Assembly: GCF_000426645.1 (NCBI RefSeq)
Contig: NZ_AUFT01000005.1
Span: 62,001-126,000, forward strand
Reading direction: 5' to 3'
DNA from: Nakamurella lactea DSM 19367
GTDB taxonomy: Bacteria > Actinomycetota > Actinomycetes > Mycobacteriales > Nakamurellaceae
Length of the DNA: 64,000 nt
Shown here piece after piece: positions 39,835 through 48,881 of the stretch. Under the pieces are notes generated by a model that made no database searches, was not told where the DNA came from, and was given only the letters and a program-made list of their open reading frames with translations. How positions within the stretch are numbered: the stretch's first letter is position 1; every line of letters begins with the position of its first letter. The position numbers and the translations under genes were made by a program.

Positions 39835-40765
39835 CTGCCGCGGCGTGTTGCGCCTCATGCCGCTCGACGCAGTCGGTGAGCAGCTCGAGTGCCCTGGCCA
39901 CCGCGGGGTGACCGCTGACGGAATCCTTGATCCGGACCATGATTCGCCGGGTCGGCGCGGGATTCACCACCGGCACCGCGGAGAGCCCCGGCGGCAGATT
40001 CACCGTGCCGAGTCGGGGTAGAACGGTGATCCCGACACCGGCGGCGACGAACGCTATCGCCGACGGGTAGTCCTGGGCCTGGATCCGGAACGATGGGGCG
40101 AAGCCGACCGCAGCACAGGCGTCGAGCACGATCTGCCGACACGGCCCGCGGCTGACGTCGTTGTCGACCCAGCTCTGTCCCTCGAGTTCGGCCAGGTCGA
40201 TGTCGACCCGGTGGGCAAGCGGATGGCCGTCGGGCATCACGACCAGGTAGGGCTCCTCCAGCAGCTGCTGCGCCCGGTACCCGGTGATCGGGAGGGAGGT
40301 CGCCTCGGCGACATAGATCTCCAGGTCGGGCACGAACGGCCGCTCGCCGGCCAGTTCGATGAGTCGCAGGTCCAGCCGCAGCAGCGGGAACTCGCGGGAC
40401 AGTGCGGCCACGACCGGCGGGATCCAGGTTGCGCCGGCGGACCCGACGTAGCTCACCGTCAGGCTGCCGAGTCGGCCCGCCCGCAGATCGCTGGCCTTGG
40501 CCTCCAGTGCCGCCAGCCGCTCGAGCACGTCGCCGGCCTCGGCGGCCAGCGCCAACCCGGCCTCGGCGGCCAGCGCCAACCCGGCCGCGGTCGGCACGAT
40601 CCCGCGCCCGCGGCGTTCCACCAACGCCAGATTCGTCTCCCGCTGCAGGGCGGCAAGGTGCTGGCTGACGGCAGACGGTGTGTAGCCCAGGGCGCCGGCG
40701 GCGCCGGCCACCGAACCAGTGGCCACCACCGCCCGGAAGATGCGCAGGCGGTGCGTGTCCAGCAT
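39827..40765 (-). CDS. LysR-family transcriptional regulator
   Basis: Product of 312 residues. The N-terminal winged helix-turn-helix is [20 protein letters not shown] with [17 protein letters not shown] as the recognition region, then the linker helix and a periplasmic-binding-like effector domain. Residues about 67-82 contain LALAAEAG twice, from a 24-bp tandem duplication. ATG 40765 follows TATGGT by 6 nt, so it is probably leaderless. It is divergent from an EamA transporter across a short gap; LysR proteins usually control such a divergent neighbour and themselves. Confidence 0.92.
   Translation of the reverse strand: MLDTHRLRIFRAVVATGSVAGAAGALGYTPSAVSQHLAALQRETNLALVERRGRGIVPTAAGLALAAEAGLALAAEAGDVLERLAALEAKASDLRAGRLGSLTVSYVGSAGATWIPPVVAALSREFPLLRLDLRLIELAGERPFVPDLEIYVAEATSLPITGYRAQQLLEEPYLVVMPDGHPLAHRVDIDLAELEGQSWVDNDVSRGPCRQIVLDACAAVGFAPSFRIQAQDYPSAIAFVAAGVGITVLPRLGTVNLPPGLSAVPVVNPAPTRRIMVRIKDSVSGHPAVARALELLTDCVERHEAQHAAAVS
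40535..40582 (-). repeat. 24-bp tandem duplication in LysR gene
   Basis: Two identical 24-bp units (40535-40558 and 40559-40582), starting GGCCTCGGCGGCC on the plus strand, encode a doubled LALAAEAG in the linker helix. Being exactly 24 bp it keeps frame and adds eight residues, about two helical turns. Confidence 0.8.
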
Positions 40766-40771
40766 GTTCCG

Positions 40772-40777
40772 ACCATA
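40772..40777 (-). promoter_or_regulatory. Candidate -10 element, leaderless LysR gene
   Basis: TATGGT on the minus strand lies 6 nt before ATG 40765. The divergent transporter promoter must overlap this region, suiting autoregulation. Confidence 0.5.
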
Positions 40778-40813
40778 CAGCGGATCTGAACGATGGTGAA
40801 GGAGTATTCGCTA

Positions 40814-42010
40814 GTGCTTACGCGATTCTCCGACCAGGATCGTGGCGTGGCCCTCCCTGATCATGTCCGATCCGTTCCCACCGTTTCGACACCACCCACG
40901 CTCCCTGATCCCACCGCGGTCACCGCACCTACCGCCTCCGCAGCGCCCGCCGGCTGGAAACTGCCGGTCGCGGTGGTCGTGGTGCTGCTGCTCTGGGCCT
41001 CGGCGTTCATCGCGATCCGTGCGGTCGGTGACTCCTTCGACCCTGGTGCCTTGGCGTTCGGTAGGTTGTTCGTCGGCTCGATCGCCCTCGGGCTGCTGGC
41101 TCTGCGGTACCGGCGGCCGCTGCCAAGGGGCAGATCCCTTGCCATGGTGGCGGTTTACGGGGTCCTCTGGTTCGCCGGCTACACGGTTCTGCTGAACGCG
41201 GCGGAACGCCATCTGGACGCCGGGACCGCTGCCATGTTGGTCAATGTGGCGCCGATCCTGGTGGCGGTCGCGGCCGGCCTGTTCCTCGGTGAGGGCTTCC
41301 CGCGTCCGCTGTTGATCGGGATCGTCATCGCCTTCGGCGGGGTCGCGGTGATCGCCTTCGGCGGGGTCGGCGGGCACAGCGACGGGTTCGGGGTACTGCT
41401 CGGGCTGCTCACCGCCCTGCTCTACGCCGCCGGCGTGCTCTCGCAGAAGGTCGCGCTGCGCAGCGTCGATGCCGTTTCGGCCACCTGGCTCGGCTGCCTG
41501 ATCGGCACTGTCGTGCTGCTTCCGTTCCTGCCGCAGACGGTGCATCAGGCCGCGGCGGCGCCGGTCGGGGCCATATTGGCGGTGGTGTACCTCGGCATCT
41601 TCCCGACCGCGGTCGCCTTCACCCTGTGGGCATACGCGTTGTCCCGCAGCAACGCCGGGGCACTCACCTCGACCACCCTGGCGGTCCCGGCGATCGTCGT
41701 ACTGATGTCCTGGGCGCTGCTCGGCGAGGTGCCGACCGTGGTGGCGATGATCGGCGGCGGGCTGGCGCTGTTCGGGGTGTTCGTCAGCCGGTTGCGTCCC
41801 CGACCAGGGCCGACCGGCGTCGGTGACGCCCGGGCGCCGGAAATCGACTCGTCACCCACTCCGACGACGACGGCGTCGCCCGCCGAGATCCGGCGGGCGA
41901 CGCCCGCCCCGAGCGAGCCGGGGCCGTCAGCAGCGGCGGAATCCGGCGCTGTTGAGGTAACCGGTGAACAGGGCATTGTTGGAGTACCGCACCGAGTATC
42001 GGACGGCTGA
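40814..42010 (+). CDS. EamA/DMT-family transporter
   Basis: Drug/metabolite transporter superfamily permease, about ten transmembrane helices in two EamA repeats (first with LLLWASAFIAIRAVGDSF, second with YLGIFPTAVAFTLWAYALS). Length from GTG 40814 is 398 residues; AAGGAG (40799-40804) is 9 nt upstream. Alternatives are ATG 40793 and GTG 40847, the latter 6 nt after CAGGAT. A hydrophilic Pro/Thr/Ala tail of about 65 residues follows the last helix, and its coding region overlaps the convergent small secreted-protein gene by 84 bp. It probably exports an amino acid or similar metabolite under LysR control. Confidence 0.87.
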   Translation: MLTRFSDQDRGVALPDHVRSVPTVSTPPTLPDPTAVTAPTASAAPAGWKLPVAVVVVLLLWASAFIAIRAVGDSFDPGALAFGRLFVGSIALGLLALRYRRPLPRGRSLAMVAVYGVLWFAGYTVLLNAAERHLDAGTAAMLVNVAPILVAVAAGLFLGEGFPRPLLIGIVIAFGGVAVIAFGGVGGHSDGFGVLLGLLTALLYAAGVLSQKVALRSVDAVSATWLGCLIGTVVLLPFLPQTVHQAAAAPVGAILAVVYLGIFPTAVAFTLWAYALSRSNAGALTSTTLAVPAIVVLMSWALLGEVPTVVAMIGGGLALFGVFVSRLRPRPGPTGVGDARAPEIDSSPTPTTTASPAEIRRATPAPSEPGPSAAAESGAVEVTGEQGIVGVPHRVSDG

Positions 42011-42418
42011 CTGGGCATAGGTGCCGCACTTGATGGCGGCGCCGCCGGACTGCGCCTGCGCGTAGGGCTTTCCCTTGTTCACCGGACCGACGGTGTGGTA
42101 GTTCTTGTTGTTCTGCCGGACTGCAACCTTGTCGATCTGCACCCGGACCACGTGGTAGACCGCCCCGGACCGCTTGCAGTTGTGGTTGCTGCTGAGCCCG
42201 ACGAAGGCCACCGCGGCGACCAACGCGTTGCGGCGCGGCACATCGGAGCCGACGCCCCACGCCTCCACCCACACACCGTCGTACGCGGCGTTCTCGGGTT
42301 TCGCGCAGTAGCCGTAGTCACCGCCCTGATAGTGCGCGGCGGCAGCGGGGATGACGGCCCCGACACTGATCCCCAGAGCGACGGCCAGGACCGCGCCGAT
42401 CTTGAACAGGCGTCTCAT
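41927..42418 (-). CDS. Small secreted protein of unknown function
   Basis: Product of 163 residues. A signal peptide is evident: MRRLFKIG, a hydrophobic core LAVALGISVGAVI and an AAAA cleavage region near residue 28. The mature part is basic, rich in Tyr, Asn and Val, with four cysteines (in GYCAKP, HNCKRS, IKCGTY and the C-terminal RRC), suggesting two disulfides. GAGAGAG lies about 10 nt upstream. I do not recognise the family. It overlaps the end of the EamA gene by 84 bp in antisense orientation. Confidence 0.65.
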   Translation of the reverse strand: MRRLFKIGAVLAVALGISVGAVIPAAAAHYQGGDYGYCAKPENAAYDGVWVEAWGVGSDVPRRNALVAAVAFVGLSSNHNCKRSGAVYHVVRVQIDKVAVRQNNKNYHTVGPVNKGKPYAQAQSGGAAIKCGTYAQSAVRYSVRYSNNALFTGYLNSAGFRRC

Positions 42419-42632
42419 GATGAAGGCTCTCTCTCGGACGGGAGCGGTGGTCGCTCGGTGTGGTTCGCCCCGGGTGGACAGCTGCACCGGCCGCGAACAC
42501 GGCGGTTCGCACTCGTTGATCTGCCCCGGAACTGGGTGTTATTCAAGCGCCCCGGGTAAACCCGCGTCGGCGTTTGCCGAAAACCGTGCGAAATCCCGGC
42601 ATCCGACACCGATCCGGGTCGTGACCGCTCGA

Positions 42633-43391
42633 TCAGCTGCGGTCGAGCAGGTAGTGATAGCCGTGGTGCTCGGTGAATCCCAATCCGGCGTAGAGCGCCA
42701 GCGCTGCCTCGTTCGCCCGATCCACCTGCAGGTACACCGAATGCGCTGCGTTCGACCGGCCCCAGCGCAACAGCGCCGCCATCACCTCGGTGCCGATCCC
42801 GCTCCGGCGGGCCGACTCCGCGACGGTGACCGCGGTGACGCCGAGCCAGCCATCGACCACGACGCCGCGGCCGACCCCGACCACCTGGTCACCGCGGCGC
42901 AGCGACAGGAAGGCCGGGTCCGGCCCGGCCGTCAGCACCTGCACCGCGGTCGGCGGTAACGGCTTGCCGCGGTAGAGGTATGACGCCAACCATGCAGGTG
43001 CCGGCGCGGCCGATACCGACGCCGTCAGCTCCGGCCGCGGGGTGCACCGCGGCAACACCGCATCGATCGCGGCGGTCTGCACGGACACCCGGTCACCGAC
43101 ACGCAGCCCTGATACCCGCAAGGCGCCATCGACGGCGGTCACCTCGGCCGGCAGACCCGGCCCGGTCGGCAGCTGGTAGATCGGCCGGCGGTCGAAGCCC
43201 GCGTACCACCGATCGACCGCCGCGACGGCGTCCGGCAGGTCGCAGCCGGGCGAACCGAGCACCAGTACCGAGTTCGCCCGGCTGGTGAACCCGTTGCCGA
43301 ATCGGGCGTGCCAGTCGCTCCAACTGCGGGAGCGGAGCCCTGGCCAGCCGGCCGCGCAGATGCGTTCCAGGTTCAGGATGTCGGTGGGCAC
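42633..43391 (-). CDS. GNAT-family N-acetyltransferase
   Basis: Product of 252 residues from GTG 43391. The N-terminal part has WSDWHARFGNGFTSRANSV, which is typical of two-domain GNATs of actinobacteria. The C-terminal acetyl-CoA-binding core has VTVAESARRSGIGTEVMAAL (the RxxGIG/A loop) and ALALYAGLGFTEHHGYHYLL. GTG 43391 lies 7 nt after TAGCAT on the minus strand, so it is probably leaderless. Substrate unknown. It is divergent from trpE across 91 bp. Confidence 0.87.
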   Translation of the reverse strand: MPTDILNLERICAAGWPGLRSRSWSDWHARFGNGFTSRANSVLVLGSPGCDLPDAVAAVDRWYAGFDRRPIYQLPTGPGLPAEVTAVDGALRVSGLRVGDRVSVQTAAIDAVLPRCTPRPELTASVSAAPAPAWLASYLYRGKPLPPTAVQVLTAGPDPAFLSLRRGDQVVGVGRGVVVDGWLGVTAVTVAESARRSGIGTEVMAALLRWGRSNAAHSVYLQVDRANEAALALYAGLGFTEHHGYHYLLDRS

Positions 43392-43398
43392 CTGATGA

Positions 43399-43404
43399 AT
43401 GCTA
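43399..43404 (-). promoter_or_regulatory. Candidate -10 element, leaderless GNAT gene
   Basis: TAGCAT on the minus strand lies 7 nt before GTG 43391. Confidence 0.45.
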
Positions 43405-43482
43405 GGCAGCCGGCCCGGCGGCCCGGCGAGCGGCGGTGCCCGATCGGGGACCGGCGGCCGGCGGCGGGCACAATGACCAACC

Positions 43483-45084
43483 ATGCCCGTCAGCGACCGC
43501 CGCCTCGGCGAGACCTTCCCGTCCCGTGAGGACTTCGCCGCCCTCGCGGCGCAGGGACGCCGGGTGATCCCGGTGACCCGCACCCTGTTGGCCGACTCGA
43601 TCACCCCGGTCGGTCTGTACGCGACGCTCGCCGGCGACCGCCAGGGGACGTTCCTGCTGGAGTCCGCCGAGCACGGCAGGTCGTGGTCGCGGTTCAGTTT
43701 CGTCGGCGCCGCGAGTGTCGCGGCGCTCAGCGAGATCGACGGTGTCGCAACGTGGTTGGGGACGCCGCCGCAGGGCGTGCCGACGACCGGCGATCCGCTG
43801 CAGGTGTTGCGCCGAACGCTGGAGGGCCTGCACACCGAGCCGCTGCACGGCCTGCCGCCGCTGACCGGCGGGATGGTCGGTTACCTGGGCTACGAGATCG
43901 TCCGCCGACTGGAGAAGATCCCCCGCGGTTCCGACACCGCCAAGGAGATGCGGGTCCCGGAACTGGTGATGCTGCTGGCCTCCGACCTGGCTGCGCTGGA
44001 TCATCACGAGGGCACTGTCACGCTGATCGCGAACGCCATCAACTGGGACGGTACTGACGCCAGGGAGGACGACGCCTACGCCGACGCGGTCCGCCGGTTG
44101 GACGGAATGGCGCAGGCGTTGGCCGCTCCGGTCACCCTGCCCGCAGCCATCTTCGCCGAGCCGGCGCCGACCTTCCGGCGCCGGACCAGCGATATCGACT
44201 ACCGCTCGGCGGTCGAGAGCGCCAAAGAACACATCCGGGCCGGCGACGCCTTCCAGATCGTCGTCTCGCAGCGCTTCGACGCGCCGACCGATGCTCATCC
44301 ACTGGACATCTACCGGGTGCTGCGGACCACCAATCCGAGCCCGTACATGTACTTGCTGAAACTCCCGACCCCGGGCACCGACGGGCGGGAGTACGGCGAG
44401 CCGATCAGTATCGTCGGGTCCTCGCCGGAGGCGCTGGTGACGGTCCGGGACGGCCAGGTGACGATGCATCCGATCGCCGGCACCCGACCGCGCGGGGCGG
44501 ACCCGGAGGAGGACCTACTGCTCGCCAAGGACCTGCTGGCCGACGAGAAGGAACGCAGTGAGCACGTGATGCTGGTGGATCTCGGACGCAACGACCTTGG
44601 CCGGGTCTGCGCACCCGGCAGCGTGCGGGTCACCGAGTTCTTCACCGTCGAGCGGTACAGCCACGTGATGCACATCGTCTCGACCGTCACCGGCCGGCTG
44701 GCCGGTGGCCGGACGGCCTTCGACGCCCTGGCGGCCTGCTTCCCGGCCGGCACCCTGTCCGGTGCGCCGAAGCCGCGGGCCCTACAGATCATCGAACAAC
44801 TGGAACCGGCCGAGCGCGGCATCTACGGCGGGGTCGTCGGTTATCTGGACTTCGCCGGCGACGCCGATACCGCGATCAGCATCCGCACCGCGCTGGTCGC
44901 CGACGGGATGGCCAACGTGCAGGCCGGGGCCGGCGTGGTCGCCGACTCGATCCCGGCCAACGAGGACGCCGAATGCCAGAACAAGGCCGCCGCCGTACTG
45001 CGTGCGGTGGCGGCCGCGGGCACGCTGCGGCCCGTCGCGAGCAATGACAATGTTCCGGGCGCCCGCGCGCGGGACGTGCGGTGA
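43483..45084 (+). CDS. trpE: Anthranilate synthase component I
   Basis: Converts chorismate to anthranilate using ammonia from a TrpG partner. The product has 533 residues. Key motifs: [19 protein letters not shown] (Trp feedback region), [78 protein letters not shown] and [17 protein letters not shown]. No TrpG domain is fused and no trpG or trpD is in the window. The upstream 91 bp holds no leader peptide with tandem Trp codons. The stop overlaps the next gene start as GTGA. Confidence 0.96.
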   Translation: MPVSDRRLGETFPSREDFAALAAQGRRVIPVTRTLLADSITPVGLYATLAGDRQGTFLLESAEHGRSWSRFSFVGAASVAALSEIDGVATWLGTPPQGVPTTGDPLQVLRRTLEGLHTEPLHGLPPLTGGMVGYLGYEIVRRLEKIPRGSDTAKEMRVPELVMLLASDLAALDHHEGTVTLIANAINWDGTDAREDDAYADAVRRLDGMAQALAAPVTLPAAIFAEPAPTFRRRTSDIDYRSAVESAKEHIRAGDAFQIVVSQRFDAPTDAHPLDIYRVLRTTNPSPYMYLLKLPTPGTDGREYGEPISIVGSSPEALVTVRDGQVTMHPIAGTRPRGADPEEDLLLAKDLLADEKERSEHVMLVDLGRNDLGRVCAPGSVRVTEFFTVERYSHVMHIVSTVTGRLAGGRTAFDALAACFPAGTLSGAPKPRALQIIEQLEPAERGIYGGVVGYLDFAGDADTAISIRTALVADGMANVQAGAGVVADSIPANEDAECQNKAAAVLRAVAAAGTLRPVASNDNVPGARARDVR

Positions 45085-45842
45085 ACCGGCGGATGCTGGT
45101 GCCGTTGCTGGTGGTGCTCGGCGCCGCCGCGATCGCCGGCGGCGCCATCACCCGCTGGTGGACGGTGCACTGGGTGCACCCGATGCTGGGCGAACAGACG
45201 AGCAGCTTCACCGGCCGCCAGGTGGCGCCGGCGCTGCTGGTGATCGCTTTGGTGGCCGTCGCGGGGCTGGCTGCGGTCGCCGCGGCGCGCGGGGTGCTCC
45301 GGCGGGTGATCGGCCTGCTGGTCGGCGTCGCCGGGGGTCTTGCCGTGCTGGCCGCCTGGTCCGGCGCCGCCGGCATACCCGTCGAGCGGATCTCCGAGGC
45401 CAACCCGCAGGTCGAGCGAGTTCTCGGCGGAGACCGCGGCTGGGTCGGGCCGGTGCTGTCCGGTCTCGGTGGCCTGCTGGTGCTGGTCGGCGGCCTGCTG
45501 GTGCTCGCCGGGATGTTCGCCGGCCGCGGCATGGGCTCCCGGTTCGATCGCGGACCGGCCGGTGGGCTGGCCGGGCAGGCCGGTTCCGTGGCCGGAGGAG
45601 CCGGGCAGGCCGGTGCCGTGGCTGGAGGAGCCGGGCAGGCCGGTGCCGTGGCTGGAGGAGCCGGGCAGGCCGGTGCCGTGGCCGGTGGTGTGGCTCGCCC
45701 AACCGGGTCGGCCGAACAGGTGGCGGGGGACAGCGGCGGGCGGCGGGCCGCTGCCGAAAGCACGGATGACGACGCACGGAACCTCTGGAAGGCATTGGAC
45801 GCCGGCGACGACCCGACCGCCGGCGACGGCAAGCACCGGTGA
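45081..45842 (+). CDS. Trp-biosynthesis-associated membrane protein
   Basis: Product of 253 residues with four transmembrane helices ([70 protein letters not shown]) and the motif [15 protein letters not shown] between the first two. This matches the membrane protein found between trpE and trpC in many actinobacteria, whose role is unknown. After the last helix comes a cytosolic tail built on four 10-residue repeats close to [10 protein letters not shown], encoded by 30-bp DNA repeats, then an acidic end. The start overlaps trpE by 4 bp. Confidence 0.88.
   Translation: MNRRMLVPLLVVLGAAAIAGGAITRWWTVHWVHPMLGEQTSSFTGRQVAPALLVIALVAVAGLAAVAAARGVLRRVIGLLVGVAGGLAVLAAWSGAAGIPVERISEANPQVERVLGGDRGWVGPVLSGLGGLLVLVGGLLVLAGMFAGRGMGSRFDRGPAGGLAGQAGSVAGGAGQAGAVAGGAGQAGAVAGGAGQAGAVAGGVARPTGSAEQVAGDSGGRRAAAESTDDDARNLWKALDAGDDPTAGDGKHR
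45571..45690 (+). repeat. Four 30-bp tandem repeats
   Basis: Four consecutive 30-bp units (45571, 45601, 45631 and 45661), each beginning CCGGGCAGGCCGGT, are nearly identical; units two and three are exact copies. They sit in frame within the Trp-associated membrane protein, each encoding ten residues. Copy number could vary between strains without changing the frame. Confidence 0.9.
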
Positions 45843-45926
45843 CCCGGCCGTCACGGCGACCGGAGCGCGACGGCTACCATGAATACCGCTCCATCCCAGG
45901 CAGCAGACAGCGGCAGGAGAAGTCCG

Positions 45927-46736
45927 GTGAACGTACTCGATGCCCTCATCGAGGGCGTGCGAGCAGACCTCGCCGCACGTGAGGCGGTCATCCCGCTCGC
46001 CGAGATCAAGGCCATGGCCCAGGCCGCGCGCCCGGCACTGCCCGTCCTGCCGGTGCTGCGGGAACCGGGGGTCGGCGTCATCGCCGAGGTCAAGCGGTCG
46101 AGTCCGAGCCGGGGCAGCCTCGCCGACATCGCCGACCCGGCCGCGCTGGCGGCGATCTATGCCGGCGGCGGCGCCAGGGCCATCTCTGTGCTCACCGAGC
46201 AGCGCAAGTTCGGCGGATCGCTGGCCGACCTGGACGCGGTTCGCGCGGCCGTGGAGATCCCGGTGCTGCGCAAGGACTTCGTCGTCAGCCCCTATCAAGT
46301 GCACGAGGCGCGCGCACACGGGGCCGATCTGCTGTTGCTGATCGTCGCTGCGCTGGAGCAGCCTGTGCTGCACGGATTGCTCGAGCGGGTGGAGTCGTTG
46401 GGGATGACGGCCCTGGTCGAGGTACACACCGAGGAGGAGGCCGACCGGGCATTGGCCGCCGGCGCCACCGTGATCGGGGTCAACGCACGCAACCTCAAGA
46501 CGCTCACGGTCGACCGTGACGTGTTCGCCAGGATCGCCCCCGGACTGCCGAGCGAGGTGGTGGCGGTCGCCGAGTCCGGCGTGCGCGGTCCGGCCGACCT
46601 GCTCGCCTACGCCGGCGCCGGCGCCGACGCAGTGCTGGTCGGTGAGGGCCTGGTGACCAGCGGTGACCCTGGCGTCGCCGTCGCCGATCTGGTGACGGCG
46701 GGTTCGCATCCGTCCTGCCCCCGGCCGGCGCGCTGA
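45927..46736 (+). CDS. trpC: Indole-3-glycerol phosphate synthase
   Basis: Closes the indole ring from CdRP. The product has 269 residues from GTG 45927, with GCAGGAG 8 nt upstream; the frame is open from 45879 but the extra residues are not typical. TIM-barrel motifs: [18 protein letters not shown] with the catalytic Glu and Lys, [35 protein letters not shown] with the catalytic Lys, [12 protein letters not shown] and [12 protein letters not shown]. It is followed 2 bp later by trpB. Confidence 0.95.
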   Translation: MNVLDALIEGVRADLAAREAVIPLAEIKAMAQAARPALPVLPVLREPGVGVIAEVKRSSPSRGSLADIADPAALAAIYAGGGARAISVLTEQRKFGGSLADLDAVRAAVEIPVLRKDFVVSPYQVHEARAHGADLLLLIVAALEQPVLHGLLERVESLGMTALVEVHTEEEADRALAAGATVIGVNARNLKTLTVDRDVFARIAPGLPSEVVAVAESGVRGPADLLAYAGAGADAVLVGEGLVTSGDPGVAVADLVTAGSHPSCPRPAR

Positions 46737-46738
46737 CG

Positions 46739-48034
46739 ATGACCGCACCCCACGGCCGCCCGCGGCCAGACGGATTACCCCGTCCCTCCGACGGGCTGAC
46801 CGGGACCTCGCACGACCCGGACGCCCGCGGCTACTTCGGAAGCATGGGGGGCCGATGGCTCCCCGAGGCACTCGTGGCGGCCCTGGACGAGATCGCCGAT
46901 GCCTACGACAAGGCCAGGTTCGACCCCGAGTTCCTGACGGAACTGGACCGGCTCGCCGAGACCTATGCCGGACGACCGTCACCGCTGAGTGAGGCGGCCC
47001 GACTCACCGAGCACGTCGGCGGTGCCCGGATCCTGCTCAAACGCGAGGACCTCAACCACACCGGCAGCCACAAGATCAACAACGTTCTCGGCCAGGCCCT
47101 GCTGACCCGGAAGATGGGCAAGCGCCGGGTGATCGCGGAGACCGGGGCCGGCCAACACGGCGTCGCGACCGCGACCGCCGCCGCGCTGCTCGGCCTGGAC
47201 TGCACCATCTACATGGGTTCGGTCGACACCCGACGGCAGGCGCTGAACGTCGCCAGGATGAAGCTGCTCGGCGCCACCGTCGTCGCGGTCGACTCCGGGT
47301 CCGCCACCCTCAAGGACGCCATCAACGAGGCGTTCCGGGATTGGGTCACCAACGTCGCGAGCACGTCGTACATCTTCGGCACCGCGGCCGGCCCACACCC
47401 GTTCCCGATGATCGTGCGTGACCTGCAGCGGATCATCGGCCTCGAAGCGCGGCAACAGGTTCTCGAGCTCACCGGGCGGCTGCCGGATGCCGTGGTGGCC
47501 TGCGTCGGCGGGGGATCCAACGCCATCGGCACCTTCCACGCGTTCCTCGACGACCCCGGTGTCCGGCTGGTCGGAGCCGAGGCCGGGGGAGACGGCATGG
47601 AGACCGGCCGGCACGCCTCGACCATCTCGGGCGGCAGCGTCGGCGTGCTGCACGGCGCCCGTTCGTACCTGCTGCAGGACGACGAGGGCCAGATCACCGA
47701 ATCCCACTCGATCTCCGCGGGTCTGGACTACCCGGGCGTCGGCCCTGAGCACTCGCACCTGGCCGAGATCGGCCGCGCCGAGTACGTATCGGTCACCGAC
47801 GCCGAGGCGATGGACGCCTTCGCCCTGCTCACCAGGACCGAGGGCATCATCCCGGCGATCGAGTCGGCACACGCGGTGGCGGCCGCGGTGAAGGCGGCCG
47901 CCGAGATCGGCCCGGCGGGCATCGTGCTGATCAACATCTCCGGTCGCGGGGACAAGGACATGGAGACCGCCATGGAGTGGTTCGGACTCGACCGGCCGGA
48001 CGGCGTCAGCGCCGCGGCCACCGCGACGAAGTGA
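46739..48034 (+). CDS. trpB: Tryptophan synthase beta chain
   Basis: PLP enzyme joining indole and serine. The product has 431 residues. It shows [16 protein letters not shown], the PLP Lys in [37 protein letters not shown] with the catalytic Glu, [17 protein letters not shown] as the phosphate loop and [19 protein letters not shown]. This is the TrpB1 type that pairs with TrpA. An N-terminal tail of about 25 residues precedes the core. It starts 2 bp after trpC and ends 10 bp before trpA. Confidence 0.96.
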   Translation: MTAPHGRPRPDGLPRPSDGLTGTSHDPDARGYFGSMGGRWLPEALVAALDEIADAYDKARFDPEFLTELDRLAETYAGRPSPLSEAARLTEHVGGARILLKREDLNHTGSHKINNVLGQALLTRKMGKRRVIAETGAGQHGVATATAAALLGLDCTIYMGSVDTRRQALNVARMKLLGATVVAVDSGSATLKDAINEAFRDWVTNVASTSYIFGTAAGPHPFPMIVRDLQRIIGLEARQQVLELTGRLPDAVVACVGGGSNAIGTFHAFLDDPGVRLVGAEAGGDGMETGRHASTISGGSVGVLHGARSYLLQDDEGQITESHSISAGLDYPGVGPEHSHLAEIGRAEYVSVTDAEAMDAFALLTRTEGIIPAIESAHAVAAAVKAAAEIGPAGIVLINISGRGDKDMETAMEWFGLDRPDGVSAAATATK

Positions 48035-48044
48035 GGCACCCGGA

Positions 48045-48881
48045 ATGAGCGAACGGGCGCCGGGGTCGACAAGCGTGCTGGACGACCTGTTCGCCGTCAC
48101 CCGCGGCGAGGGCAGGGCGGCACTGGTCGGCTACCTACCGGCCGGGTATCCCGACATCCCCGGTTCGCAGGCGGTGATGCGGGCGATGCTCGACGGCGGC
48201 TGCGATCTGATCGAGGTGGGCCTGCCGTTCTCCGACCCGGTGCTCGACGGCCAGGTGATCCAGGCCGCCCAGCAACGGGCGCTGGCCGCCGGCACCCGGA
48301 TCGCCGACGTGCTCCGCACCGTCGAGTCGGTGACCTCGGCCGGCGGTCGGGCCGTGGTGATGACCTACTTCAACCCCGTCCTGGCCTACGGGCCGGAACG
48401 GTTCGCGCGCGACCTGGCGGCCGCCGGCGGTTCCGGGGTGATCACCCCGGACCTGATCGTCGACGAGGCACAGTTCTGGCTGGACGCGACCGAGGGTGCG
48501 GGCATCGCGCCGATCTTCCTGGTCGCACCGTCCTCGCCGATGGACCGGATCGTGCTCACCGCCGGCGCCAGCCGCGGGTTCCTCTATGCCGCCTCGACCA
48601 TGGGGGTGACCGGCACCCGTGACCAGGTGGCATCGTCCGCACCGGAATTGGTGTCCCGCTGTCGGCAGGCCACCGACCTTCCGGTCGCCGTCGGGCTGGG
48701 CGTGCGGACCGCCGACCAGGCCGCCGAGATCGCGGGCTACGCCGACGCCGTGATCGTCGGGTCCGCCTTCGTGGCACTCGCCGGAGGTCCGGGCGGTGCG
48801 GCGGCTGTGGCAGGTTTGGCCGCCGAACTCGCCACCGGGGTCCGCAGCGCCGATCGCACACACCAGGAGACCTCAGCGTGA
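48045..48881 (+). CDS. trpA: Tryptophan synthase alpha chain
   Basis: Releases indole from indole-3-glycerol phosphate and passes it to TrpB. The product has 278 residues. Motifs: GCDLIEVGLPFSDPVLDG with the catalytic Glu, VMTYFNPVLAYGPERF, GVITPDLIVDEA holding the catalytic Asp region, and GFLYAASTMGVTGTR. Its stop overlaps the lgt GTG as GTGA, so lgt is coupled to the trp genes. Confidence 0.95.
   Translation: MSERAPGSTSVLDDLFAVTRGEGRAALVGYLPAGYPDIPGSQAVMRAMLDGGCDLIEVGLPFSDPVLDGQVIQAAQQRALAAGTRIADVLRTVESVTSAGGRAVVMTYFNPVLAYGPERFARDLAAAGGSGVITPDLIVDEAQFWLDATEGAGIAPIFLVAPSSPMDRIVLTAGASRGFLYAASTMGVTGTRDQVASSAPELVSRCRQATDLPVAVGLGVRTADQAAEIAGYADAVIVGSAFVALAGGPGGAAAVAGLAAELATGVRSADRTHQETSA

Noticed and set aside
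43392-43482. Possible trp leader peptide and attenuator before trpE
   Set aside because: No short frame with adjacent Trp codons and no terminator-antiterminator pair was seen in the 91-bp gap.
45571-45690. Regular repeats considered as a CRISPR array
   Set aside because: Units are directly adjoining, in frame and without spacers, so they are coding tandem repeats.
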